The translations under genes and the position numbers were made by a program. From assembly GCA_003427395.1 (NCBI GenBank), contig BFEA01000052.1, positions 616,743-656,343 on the forward strand: a stretch of 39,601 nucleotides of DNA, written 5' to 3'. Below, in pieces: positions 1-32,250 of the stretch (position 1 is its first letter; each line of letters opens with the position of its first letter). The DNA is from Chara braunii (lineage: Eukaryota; Streptophyta; Charophyceae; Charales; Characeae). Under the pieces are notes generated by a model. The model worked only from the letters and a program-made list of their open reading frames with translations. It had not been told where the DNA came from and did no database searches.

Positions 1-1922
1 GGGGTTCTTTTGTATAAGTCAACTCTTTTGGCCTTTTAGGTACGTCCTGATGTCTTGTAGCGGTACGAGTAGCCATAAGGCTCATAGCCACCGTGCTCAC
101 CGTAGCTGATGCGAGTTTGTAGGTTGGATCTGTAATTACGAATTCGTTTGTTTGCCATCTGGTGCTGTCTTCTATATGGGTTCGTTTGGAATTCGGCAGA
201 ATCGTCGGTCTAATCATTGGAATATTTATGGGAAGTTCAAGAGCAAGTCAAAATCTTGCCAGGACAGGCTGGCGGATAGTGCCTGAGATCTTGCAATTGA
301 CTCTGTATGTTCTAGCAAGCATTGTTATGCCCCTGTGACTGAACCTGAGCGCAAACTTGGCACTGTACATGGTCCCAATGTGCTGGTAGCATACCCAGTG
401 CAGAGGTATCTCACTTCACTTTTGGAGAGGGAATCCCTGTTGATATCGCAAGTTACGGTATTTTCCCCGCAAATCTCCAGGGCGTATAGTGATTGTCAGT
501 AGCGTCGAACCTTGGGCACTATACGCGGGCGGGCCCCAGATATCGGTACTATTCCGAGCACTGTACCACTGCGTTGCAGTTTCCAGTCTGAAAGGTTGTT
601 GGGAGCACGAGGTCAGCAGCCTTGGTTACTGCCTGTCCTCTGTTGGGCTGCCTGTGGCAGTGCGAAGACGGAGGGAGCTTGGGTGAGCCCAGAGGCCCAG
701 TGGCAGTGCAAAGTCGAGGGAGCTTGGGTGAGTCGAGCTCCCTGAACTGTCTTGTTGGCTTGCCTGCTTGCGTTTCAAGGTCGGAGTGAGCCCACATGCC
801 CAGCGGCCTATGCAGTGTGACCTTCTAGGCCTCGTGCACCCAACAACTGCCCACGGCCCCAGCTACTGAGAAGGCCAGGTGGCTTGAGTCTTTCCTTATC
901 CCGCCCGGTGGCAGTGCAAGATCAGAGGGAGCTTGGGTGAGCCCTCTCAAGCGTTTCTTTTAAGGTTTCTTTCAAGCTTGCTGGAAGCCCACTGTCACTT
1001 CAACACCCAGGAAGTGGCAGGACAAGTGTAGGGGAGTAGCACAGAATCTAGAAGTCAAGGTGGCTGCCTTGAGGACGGAGAGAAGCTATGCTGCATGTGG
1101 AAGACGTTGCAGAGTGGTAACATCATGGGGTAGCTGTGGTGAGAGTGAGGAGGTGACCTGAGGCTTCTCCTCCCTTTCACACTCCATTTCCCAGTCCCAT
1201 CGACAAGGTGGTTACTGCGATTGGGAGAATGGGAGGGGAGAAGGGAGTGTGAGAAGAGGATGGCTGACTTACTCTACACCTTTCTGATATTTGCCCGCGG
1301 TTCTGTACAAGGGCTGCTCTCTTTTCTGCGTCATGCATTTCTAAGTGCATGATGTAAGGTGTTGCATGTATGGGCATGTGTCAGGTTTTCTGTGATGACA
1401 ATCAAAGTTGTACTGCATGTGGGTGTCTAGGAGTTCACCTTATGCAGACCAAGCATGGATTTTATCCGAAATGACGCCCTGGTGCTTCTTGCCAGATGTG
1501 CCAGCATGCACGACATGTTTCTGCACCCTGCTGGGAAATATACTCGTGGTTCAAACAATGAAAAACGTCTCTGGTCTCCGTAATGCTTTCCAATGCACAG
1601 AGCTGTGTGATGGCACAGATGGCTAGCATGAAGCATTATGACATGCCATGTACATGCCTGTTAGGGATGGTGTGGCACTTGTGTCTAGGAAGGAGTCTCT
1701 GCAGTGAGGCTTAGGGAGTCACTGCAATCCCTGTATCTTATCCCGATTAGCTTTGTTCTTCTTTCTGGGTAATACGCCAGAGACCCGGTCGAGCTCGACA
1801 GTCATTGTATAATCCAACTGTGCTGAAATTCTTTTGGTGCTTTCCTTTCCTGCAAAGAGAAAAAAATGTTTTTTGCCCGTGTCTATTCCTTTTCTTCTGG
1901 CATGCGGCAGCAGCGATCAGGC
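1..1922. other. Gene-poor left flank
   Basis: I see no convincing exon here. The open frames are short (72 codons or fewer), overlap on both strands and show no recognisable domain. The only clear structure is a short repeat at 654-945, listed separately. The missing 5' exon(s) of the aspartic protease could lie here or further left, but I could not identify a signal peptide followed by a donor of the required phase. Confidence 0.5.
654..945 (+). repeat. 46-bp direct repeat, two adjacent copies plus one displaced
   Basis: The unit starts GTGGCAGTGC and contains GGGAGCTTGGGTGAG. Copies start at 654 and 700, which gives a 46-bp period, and a third starts at 909. The copies differ by several substitutions. 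No coding role is apparent. Confidence 0.7.
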
Positions 1923-2099
1923 TTTAAAGCACCAGTACACCACACATCGACTTGCGGGTGTCAGCACGAAATCTGCACCACTTCGGAGGCTGCCTTTTTT
2001 TTTTTCTTTCAACCGTGCCCCATGCCATGGGGCCCCTCCGAGTTTGCTTGTGGTGACGAAAACTTTCTGCAAGGCTGGGGCTGTTTACTTGCGGTTTAA
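1923..2099. mobile_element. Degenerate MITE-like element, TTAAACCACCAGTAC family
   Basis: The left end reads TTAAAGCACCAGTACAC (from about 1924). The right end, reverse-complemented, reads TTAAACCGCAAGTAAAC. I count 13 of 17 positions matching. The ends resemble the perfect 17-bp inverted repeats of the intact elements at 4672-4828, 28132-28338 and 36328-36527. No protein is encoded, so it would be non-autonomous. A similar tail (TGTACTTGCGGATTATG) recurs near 2285. Confidence 0.45.
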
Positions 2100-2120
2100 G
2101 ACCACCTACCAGTCCACAAA

Positions 2121-2138
2121 TGGTGGTTTAAACCACCA
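2121..2138. repeat. Perfect 18-bp palindrome made of two MITE ends
   Basis: TGGTGGTTTAAACCACCA is a perfect palindrome. Its halves are the terminal repeat of the TTAAACCACCAGTACCT element family in opposite orientations. It looks like two elements abutting head to head through a shared TTTAAA, or a site left by nested insertion. Confidence 0.7.
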
Positions 2139-2447
2139 GTCCACGGCTATACATCGGCAGGCGGGCCCCTCACCGTGAGTTCTGGAGGCCCGAAACACGA
2201 CGCCGTCCATTGGTGAAAATTATCAAGGGAGGCTCCAAACTTTTTGAAATAGGCGATAAGTTTTTTTTCTGCAAGGCTGGACTATGTACTTGCGGATTAT
2301 GAGGTCCCGTAGGTATGCTGGAACTCCAGTTGTGCTCACAGAAGCACAGAACAACACATTGTCACTCAAGCAGCAGGGCACACTCACTACCGGCAGTTGA
2401 AAGCATATGCACTCGCTACCGGAGCTTGAAGACCTTTTCCAGAAATG

Positions 2448-2640
2448 AAAAGGTAGGAACGATATAGAGAAGATTAGCGTCGCCTTCGGGACATCCTTTA
2501 AAATTCGAAGGATACGGAGAAGATTAAGGTGGCCTCCGGGACATCTGTTAAAATTGGAATGATACAGATAAGATTAACATGGCTCCTGTGCAAGGATGAC
2601 ACGCATAAATCAAGAAATGATCCCAAAAAAAGGTAGGAAC
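2448..2640 (+). pseudogene. Concatemeric U6 snRNA retropseudogene
   Basis: The sequence matches U6 spliceosomal snRNA. From about 2532 it runs through the 5' GGGACATC block, the central GATACAGATAAGATTA block and the 3' GCAAGGATGACACGCA block, ending AAATCAAGAAATGATCC near 2623. Two partial upstream copies of the 5'-central segment (about 2459-2483 and 2485-2534) precede it with a period of roughly 50 bp. Instead of the T-run that ends a Pol III U6 gene, an A-run (2625-2631) follows. AAAAGGTAGGAACG then occurs on both sides (2448-2461 and 2628-2641), like a LINE-type target-site duplication. The central ACAGAGA box reads ATACAGATA in the full copy, which is a damaged functional element. U6 would be the catalytic spliceosomal RNA. 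This copy is probably inactive. Confidence 0.8.
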
Positions 2641-2641
2641 G

Positions 2642-4339
2642 GTTTGTGGTCGTTCAAATTTCGTAGGAATGGCTTGTCAGATCAGACGTTTGAATAGAGA
2701 TCAGATGTTTGAATAGAGAATGGGGAGAAGGGTTAGGCTATAGCTGCTGTGCTATGGGACTGGTAGCATGTCAGGGATGTGTCCTCACCACAGTCAACAG
2801 CTAGGATTGGTGTCCTAGTCTAAATATTTCCCAGTGCTTCAAAATGTAGGAATGAAAGAGGAGGCCTGGTCTGGAGTTTGAGGATGGAGGGAGTGGTATA
2901 TAAGGTCTTGGAGTTTCCGTGTGTGTGTGTGCGCGGGAGTGCATGTGTGTTGTGCGTGTGTGCGTGCAAGTGCATGTGTCTGTCTGTGCATGTGTGTTTC
3001 TGTACATGTGTGTTTCTGTGCAGTGGTTTAGCCGGTACTTTGTACTGCCGATGAAAAAGTGTAAGCGTGCGACGTTGAACCAAAAAAATCTTGTCTTTGT
3101 GTGTGTGCATGTGTGGGGGGCTGAGGCGAAAAAGCAGTGAGTGTGCCATGTGGAACAGAAAAGTGAGGGTAACCTGTCGAACTCATAAAAGAAAATGGAG
3201 TGAAATACTTGTGAGACAGAAAGTGGCATGTGCATACCACATCAAAAGCAGTGCACATGCTGTGTCAAACAAAAAAAAAAGCAAGCGCCGCACCCAACAA
3301 AAAACAGGGGTTGATTCCAGTACCCTTGGGACCCCAGAGAAACTGCGGCATCAAAGACGACGATATGGGAGACAAAAAGCGGCAAGCACTGAGCAGAAAC
3401 TGCGCCAAGAGAAGGAAAGATGTGTGCCATGTCAAACAAGCTTGTGGAATGGAACAAAACCAGCGTCTGGGTTCCGTTTTGTCTGGGCCCCGGTATGTTC
3501 GGAGCTGGAAAAGGAATACCCAGGCGCCCAGAACAGCCTGGGTTTCCCACAGTGATTGGTACCAGTTTTTCCTGGTCTGAAAAGGCTGTGTTACATGGAA
3601 CGTGCTCCTTTGTCTATTGTACAGATATATAGCTTGCGTTCACCACGGTGATTGGTGCCAGTTTCTCCTGGCCCGGGAGTGCTGTGTTACATGGGGAGTG
3701 CTATTTTGTTTAGGGTGTTGTGGCAATTGTTGTGCTGAGAATGCTCAGCGAGGTCTTCCATGTGCCCATCGAGCTCATCCTCACAATGTGTGTCCTCTCT
3801 GTTGTCAAGGGCGGACTCGTTCTTGAGCCTTTTTGAAGGTCTTCCATGTGCCCATCCTCCTCATTCCATTAACAAGTGGAGGAAGTACTTGTAAATTAAT
3901 AAATCCTGGGGGTTTATATATATTATTACCTAATAGTATGGATAAGCTGACATTAACTCGTGAGATATGAAAGGGGTTTATAGATAAATATCAAATAATG
4001 CAAATTTTTCATGATCAATTAATTGATGAAAAATAATTGATGAATTTAATCAATAATGAAATTAAGAAATAAGGTATATATGCCTACGGTTTTACCGGGC
4101 AGTTCTGTTTGTGACGATATATAGAATATTTCTCTTAATATATAGAATATTTCTGTTAAAATTCTATTGTGTCCTCTCTGTCGTGAAGGACAGAGTCATT
4201 CGTGAGCCTTTTTTTACTCTGTCTTTTTCGTTCTTTGTTTCTTTTCTCGTCACCTCTCTTCCTTGTGTTTATGACCTCGCCCTTTACTCTGCCTCTTTCT
4301 CACAGCGTACAAGTGGGCCGTTATGGCACACGGGGATGC
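2642..4339. other. Non-coding stretch with GT-rich low complexity
   Basis: No exon is supported. A GT/TG-rich patch at about 2918-3010 explains the apparent open frames on both strands there. The motif GTGTCCTCTCTGTYGT...GGA...GAGCCTTTTT occurs at about 3790-3835 and again at about 4168-4212, which marks a diverged dispersed repeat. An AT-rich segment lies at 3880-4160. Confidence 0.45.
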
Positions 4340-4432
4340 GGGCAGCTCACACTCAACTTCAGCAATGTGGCAAGCCTTGTACCTGAGAGGCACGGTGAAG
4401 GGGGAGTTAAAAGAAGAACGAGAAAAAATGAA
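4340..4432 (+). repeat. Dispersed repeat, related to 26582-26676
   Basis: The block contains CAGCTCACACTCAACTTCAG, GTGGCAAGCCTTG, GAGAGGCACGGTGAAGGGGG and AAAAGAAGAACGAGA. The same order of words, with about 20-25% divergence, is found at 26582-26676. This is probably a decayed transposon fragment. The short open frame across it is not convincing as a gene. Confidence 0.6.
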
Positions 4433-4671
4433 TAGTTTCAGTGTGCCCCTTTGTTTTTTTTAGCTTTACCGTTTGTTTCGCAAAGTGCACTCTTTTAGTT
4501 CATAGTTATGCATGACGATATATCAAACCACCAGTACACCCAGGCGCTGTACTGCGCGCCAAGCTTTTGAACTGCCAGTGGCGTACTCCTGTTCGTTTTT
4601 GGCTGGCGCTGCCAGCCATTGTGGTCCGGTAGGCTGAGCCCCCCAAATTTTCCTAGGTGACGAGTTGCATT

Positions 4672-4828
4672 TTAAACCACCAGTACTTCCTAAAGTCATG
4701 CCTGTTAACGCACCACGATTTTAGGAAACTTTCGGGCCACTACAGGAGCGCGCAAATTCATCCAACTAGAAACGTTTCTACTATATTTTTTTCTGCGGCC
4801 AATAGCTGGCCAAGTACTGGTGGTTTAA
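4672..4828. mobile_element. MITE-like element with perfect 17-bp TIRs (family 1)
   Basis: The left end is TTAAACCACCAGTACTT (4672-4688). The right end (4812-4828) is its exact reverse complement. The 157-bp element encodes nothing. A further left-type end, AAACCACCAGTACACC, sits at about 4525, so this copy may be nested in an older relative. Because the ends start with TTAA, a palindrome, a TTAA target duplication cannot be separated from the terminus itself. Members share their ends but not always their interior, as expected for elements mobilised in trans by an unseen transposase. Confidence 0.8.
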
Positions 4829-4900
4829 GTAAGGCTAGTCAGCCAGTTATAGAGCCCCTTACCCAGGAAAGGCGGAGGCGGTCCATTGTGGCTAATCAGG

Positions 4901-5015
4901 CTACCGTCTTCCCCCGAACATATGTTATGCACGCTGAAAATGAACGTATACAAGCCGTCTTTCTGGTCCAATGCAGTCAAAATGAGAGTGCGTTGTGTTT
5001 GGGTGAAGACGGTAG
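4901..5015. mobile_element. MITE-like element with 20-bp TIRs (family 2)
   Basis: The left end is CTACCGTCTTCCCCCGAACA (4901-4920). The right end (4996-5015), reverse-complemented, is CTACCGTCTTCACCCAAACA, an 18/20 match. TCAG occurs one base before the left end and directly after the right end, which is suggestive of a short target duplication but not proof. Relatives with the same ends lie at 23949-24059 and 28764-28892. It is non-coding and about 115 bp. Confidence 0.75.
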
Positions 5016-5521
5016 TCAGCCAGTGTCAGAAAGTATTTGATTTGGATCAGGTGATGTCAAAAGCTGGGCCAGGCTGGACACAAATTCATCCATCGAATGC
5101 TGAGCTAGCTGTCAGAGCGGGATTGGTTTGGACGGGATCCACTTTTGGGCACCTCTATGTCATGTATATTTGAGAGTGATGCATGGGTCTCTAGGGACTG
5201 ACCCCATTCAGTGGGGAATGTGGATGGCGTGGAGAGCCAGAATTATGACATGTTGTTGAGTCTGTATTTTGGGTAAGGTGTAGGGCCCCATAGTTTATGC
5301 TGATTTTACAGTAGTACTCGAGTATGCAAGATTCTCTGACTGTCGGTTGAATATCTCATTTTGTTGATTTTATTCTACAACTTTTCCACTCTGGCGTTAG
5401 AGCACTATGAAAGTACTTGTGGATGTTGATACAAGTATCATCAGAAGCGTCAGTCCTTGAGTAATTTATTTAGTTGCTTTTTCTTTGCTACACCCTCTTT
5501 GCACTCTCTCGAGTTTCAGCT

Positions 5522-6160
5522 GATGGCTAAAAGCCTCTCTTGTTCGAGATTCCTCTGGTGCCTGTATCATCTCCTCTTTGCCACGACTTTTTCCTTCCGA
5601 ATGCTGCTTTGTACCTCTTTTTTCGGTTCAAAGTACGACAGGCCTATCGAGCATGGCATATTCGTCGTGCACTTTTTCCCTAAGTGCTTCTTTGTAGCTC
5701 TGTTTTTGTCGAAGTACCACAGGCCTGATGAGCATCACATCTTTGTTCTGCATTTGCCTTTGGACCTATTTGTGCGGTCTGCATCCGTACACCCATTCAT
5801 CTGTAGATCTCCTGTATGTGCACCTGTATATCACATCATTCATCTGATGGCTAAAACCCACTCTTATTTGATATTCCTCTGGTGCCTGCATCATCTCCTC
5901 TTCACCCACGACTAGTCTTCTTTGTCTGCTGGCCACTTTCCCTTCCGAATGCTCTGCTTTGTACCTCTTTTTTCGGTTCGAAGTACGACAGGCCTATCGA
6001 GCATGGCATATTCGTTGTGCAGTGTTTCCTTTTGTAGCTCTGTTTTGGTCCAAGTAGCACAGGCCTGTTGAGCATGGCATATTTGTTGTGCATTCGTCTT
6101 TGGACCTATTTTTTTTGCGTGGTCTGCATCCGTGCACCTATATTTTTCTCATGTCTTAGT
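5522..6160 (+). repeat. Tandem duplication, 324-bp period
   Basis: Copy A starts GATGGCTAAAAGCCTCTCTT at 5522 and copy B starts GATGGCTAAAACCCACTCTT at 5846. Both carry, in order, ATTCCTCTGGTGCCTG, CTTTTTTCGGTTC, GTACGACAGGCCTATCGAGC and TTTGGACCTATTT. Inside each copy a shorter unit (GAAGTACSACAGGCCTRWYGAGCA) is itself repeated about 75-80 bp apart. The 152-codon frame crossing copy A is not preserved in copy B, so I do not call it a gene. Confidence 0.8.
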
Positions 6161-6506
6161 TTGAAGTTCTGAATAGAGACCACACCGGCAGGGAAAACCT
6201 CCTCTCGGGATAGTTGGTGGGTATTGAATATCTTGAAAATAGTTCTATGACAGCGGGTTTGTATTGTACAATGGTCCTCTCCCCTTTTTGTCCTGAGTGC
6301 GTTGCCTATCAATGTGGTTGATCTCCAACGTAGAGTCGTTCATATTCTCTGATGTCTTTCGGGCTTGCCTTTGACCATGTGCATGTGTCTGAGGAAAAGA
6401 GCACTTTGGTTTTGTCGCCTTGGCGGCTTGGATATAGATTTGATCGACGGAATCTCTATGTTGATGGATGGATGATTTTAGATGCCGCTTGGCATACTAT
6501 CTCTGC

Positions 6507-6510
<4 letters not shown>

Positions 6511-6551
<41 letters not shown>
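6511..6551. repeat. (GT)n microsatellite
   Basis: About 20 uninterrupted GT dinucleotides. The apparent reading frames on both strands here are low-complexity artefacts. Confidence 0.97.
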
Positions 6552-6552
<1 letters not shown>

Positions 6553-7339
6553 TTTGTGTAGGGATAAGGGACAGCGGGGGTAGCAATGACAGGGAGCTTG
6601 TCAATGACTGCCAACGCACTGGGGACTGTTGACGGTTGGATGGAGTAGAAAGTGTGTACCGATCTGAGACACTTCTTGCATGATCTGGGCATCTACGGTT
6701 AGCGGTCTGAGGGCTGTAAACGAGTCGGGTAACAATTTTAAAAACCATTTCCCTCATACGTAACGATGAAATACCTGTCCATCATGTCCCTGAAGCAGCG
6801 TATGTTGTCTTTTGTGCCATAAAAGTTTTGTCGGATCTCTTTGTTGTAGGTTGGCCTCTTGCGTAAGAGGGGGGTCATGCATCATTCAGTTTAGCTTATT
6901 GGAGGTTTTTTTTGTTTTTTTTTTTGTGCTTTCTCCGCTGAGAATGAGAGAGTGGCACAGTGAGACAGGCTGTGGATTCGGTAGGCTGGGAACGATACCC
7001 TTGCCAGTTGAGCAACATATTTTCTTGGCAGTCTTCTTTTCTCAGACGTGACTGCTTCATCGTGCTGCTCATTGAGCTCATGGCAGTGGCATGCATGTCA
7101 GTTGTGTGAATGCCCACAGTTAAGAAACCTGCATTTTCACACTGCCTCAATTTCTTGCGCAGCCCCGTGACTCCATGTCTGTTATTTGGGTAGAGAGAAA
7201 CATGCTCATTGCCTCTCTATGCACAACTACTGTATCGGGTGCGGACCATCGAGATTCTCGTAATGAACAACATGCGCTTCTTTTTCCAAAAGGTGCCTTG
7301 TGGCCATGGAAGTGAAATAAGAAGTACGAATTTCATCCT

Positions 7340-7402
7340 TTGGGGGATGTCCTAACCGGTGTGCAAGGATGATACATGTAAATGGAAAATGGTCCACATT
7401 TT
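7340..7402 (+). pseudogene. Decayed U6 snRNA fragment
   Basis: GTGCAAGGATGATAC followed by AAATGGAAAATGGTCC and ACATTTT matches the 3' half of U6 snRNA (GCGCAAGGATGACACGC...AAATGGTCCAAATTTT) with a few changes. Just upstream, TTTGGGGGATGTCC resembles the U6 5' block CTTCGGGGACATCC. The middle, including the ACAGAGA box, is missing. It retains a 3' T-run rather than an A-tail, so it may derive from a gene copy rather than a retrocopy. It cannot be functional. Confidence 0.6.
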
Positions 7403-7870
7403 GTGGTTTGTTTGAGAACTATCAATCGTGGCCATTGATAATGCCCTTCGTGATGCCAATTGAACAGTTGCGTCTTGCTCTTTCTTGGTGCAAGAGAGAA
7501 TTGAAACAGTACAATGCGAGGCAGCAGCTATGTTTACATGTGTGCTTGTGTGTCTAAGTCAAGGAAAGCATGCACTTACATTCTAGAGATGGGTAGATTC
7601 ATTCCGTCCATCGTTCGGTGGGAAGTTGTGAAAGGAAGCCAACATAGCGAGTTGGCTGTGTTTGTGGGGTGTTGGTAACAACAATCTACTTGTTATCCTT
7701 TTTGTGGTAGAATTCCACTCACCGGTCTTCTTCATCGAGTTTGAAGTCGACCAAGACTCGGTGTCATATCCTGTCCTTGGTTTCGTCTCCGCTTGCAATT
7801 CTTATTTTGCTGTACATCTGCTTTCGTCTCCGCTTGCAATTCTGTTTTTCTGGCGTCTTGTTTCACACAG

Positions 7871-29713
<21,843 letters not shown>

Positions 29714-30582
29714 TGGAATTACCTTGTGCATCAGCATTCACAAAATGGCATTCAGTTACTTTCAGTATGAATGTTTTTGAATGTTTTTGAAAGTTCTTGT
29801 ACGCTGTGGGAGTGTAGATTGTCATAAGAAGGAGAAGCAGACTGGTGGATGTTGTTGAATACTGGGAGGAGGAGAAATACTGGGAAGGCCCAGGAAAAAT
29901 CTCAAAAAGTAAAAGAAAAGTGAAAGAGAACAAGGTTGACGGTCATTGTAGAAGGTCGTCTGTCATTTTCCCACTACGGTAGTTTGCCAGGTAAAGTGCT
30001 CGCCTTGGCAGTGGCCGAGGACTCTTCTGCGTACGTTAGTTTGTAGTCCTTTTATGCTTCATTGGGAATCAGCGTCATCCTTTTTCACTGTTCTCCCTGT
30101 ATTTTGGAACAGGAGGCACACTTGCTTCGTTTGGAAACGGCATCGGTTATTTTTACTGTTATTTTTTTCTGAAACCCCGTGCCAGCATGATCCTATAGCA
30201 CACCGGCTACTGTGGGGAACGGCATCGTTGCTTCTCACTGTACATTGGAACACTCCTCTATCTATTTGTCCCGCCAGTTTCTTTCCTTTTATAAATGTGG
30301 CCTGATGTAACACGGATCAGATATTAAACTGATAAGAATAGGAGGTGCCCTCGATCTTCTTCGCCTAATGCAGTCTTTTTTAGATCAATGAAAGTTGGTT
30401 TGCGATCGAGTTCTGGAGGAATAAAAGAAAAAGGGCCAAGCACCCTGTGTTGAAAATTGACCTGAGTTTGAGTCTTTTTTTTTTTTGAACTGAACATTTG
30501 GCTCAGGGTCGCAGGTAAATTCTTTACCAAATTATTAAAATAAAAAAAAATGATTGTTAAACTCGCAATGAGGCTAGCCAAC

Positions 30583-30672
30583 TTGAGTCCTGTATTAAAC
30601 CCCACTGGTCCTTTGAGTCCTGTATTAAACCCCACTGGTCCTTTGAGTCCTGTATTAAACCCCACTGGTCCT
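30583..30672 (+). repeat. 30-bp tandem repeat, three near-perfect copies
   Basis: TTGAGTCCTGTATTAAACCC then CACTGGTCCT repeats at 30583, 30613 and 30643. The period is a multiple of three, so open frames run through it on both strands (SPVLNPTGPL on plus). No flanking domain supports a protein. Confidence 0.95.
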
Positions 30673-32250
30673 GTTCGCAGCTATTTTTCTACACAACACT
30701 GTGTGCAAGGCTGCATCTGGTGGGGCGTACCACCCTGCCAGTTGGCAAAAGTCATGCACAAGTTTTTTGCGGATGTTTTTGTGTCGTCGCCACACATTGT
30801 ATGAAGTGTTAGCACGTTGCAGGTTTTCATTGGTGGCCAGGTCCTGTCATTCATTTTATATCCTGTACATATCTTAGCCGTGGTCGAGGCCATTGGTTTG
30901 CTGCTCTGACTGCTGTCATTGCCTGCTGCTGGGCTGTCTTTCTGTGTCATGAACACAGGCAGATCTGATGGAAGGGGGGGGAGATGAAGATGGTCTTCCC
31001 TGCGGGGACAGGCGGGCAGCTGGAAGGACGCTCGGATGGGAACTCCAAGGGTAAAAAACTGCTGGCAGACGCCGATTCAAGTGTGGAGTTGCCTGGCTTG
31101 GAATTTGGTTTGGAGGATGCTGGTGGACAGCCTGCGTATGACAGTATATGTAAAGGTGAGTGGCGATGTTCGTGTGCACCGATGTTGAGCATTCCGTGAG
31201 CGGAAGGCAGAGAATGAAGGTAGGTTGAGCTTCCGAATGAGAGAACAGGTGGCATGCATGGAGATCCAGTTTGCGAGAGCAGTTTTTCCAAAGTAGCTGG
31301 AATTTTGTACGACAACGCAGAAGTTTTGTACATGTGAGGTGGGTGGGTGTACAAACACCCCTGCATGGAAGTGGAGCCGAGGGATGCTCAGGCGCGGGTA
31401 TACGTTTGGGTGGGTGGGTGCATGCTGCGGCATAGAGTTTCAATTGAGAGAGGCTCATTAGGGGCAGCGTGTTGGGCCCAATAGGCAGGAAAGCAGTAGT
31501 CTTTGGCTGGGCAGTGACATGTTCAGGGAATGCTGTTGATGACCACGTCAATGTTACGTTAGCCAAGACACGACGAACCCAGGGAAAGCAAGTCTGTCGT
31601 CTGGCCAATGGCACCCGGCAGACTACGAAGTGGAACTACTCAAGGCGAAGGATTACGTTGACGGTCATTAGTGTGTCAGTGCGAAGATACAGCCAAGGTG
31701 CACCGGTGCAGGATAAATTGTCTTCCATGATCAAAAAAAAAGTTTTCGCTTCACGCTGGATTACACAATGTGTTCACTCATCACGTTTATTATGCCGTTA
31801 AGAACATTGTGAATTAGAGGTGGGGTGACGTTGTGAATTAGGGGTGGGGTGGGGTGGGGTGAGGTGGGGTTGGGTTCAGGAGTGGTTGTCGAAGGAGGCT
31901 AGTGGAGCAGTTTGCGTGGATGGAGGAGAAGGCGGGAGGAGCGCGGTGGCCAGGAAACAAGCAAGCATGCCGGCGGATGAGGCTACTTCTGAGATTGAAG
32001 TGATAGTTTGGGGAGGGGAGCATTTTATTAGCCAGGCAGCTTGCGGATGGCCGGGAAATGCTTTTTAAAGTAGAACAGCTGCTGATGGGATCCAGCTCCT
32101 TACCAGGGGGGAGGGTGGAGGGGGGAGGGGAGGGGAGCAGAATTCCTGCACGGCAGGGGCATCCAGATTGCATTTTGGATTCACTTACGCTATACCTGAA
32201 GAGGCGGGAGAGCAGGGGGATGATACATTTTGTATCTCCTTGTCAAACCT

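Noticed and set aside
2801-3258. Overlapping minus-strand frames of up to 144 codons
   Set aside because: They are Thr/His/Cys-rich products of the GT-rich low-complexity patch, open in several frames at once.
5457-5915. A 152-codon plus frame with hydrophobic segments as a possible signal peptide exon
   Set aside because: The frame is not kept in the second copy of the 324-bp duplication, and no donor links it in phase to the exon at 7871.
30916-31614. A 232-codon minus-strand frame
   Set aside because: No recognisable domain, strong competing frames on both strands and Pro/Thr/His-rich composition; not enough to call a gene.
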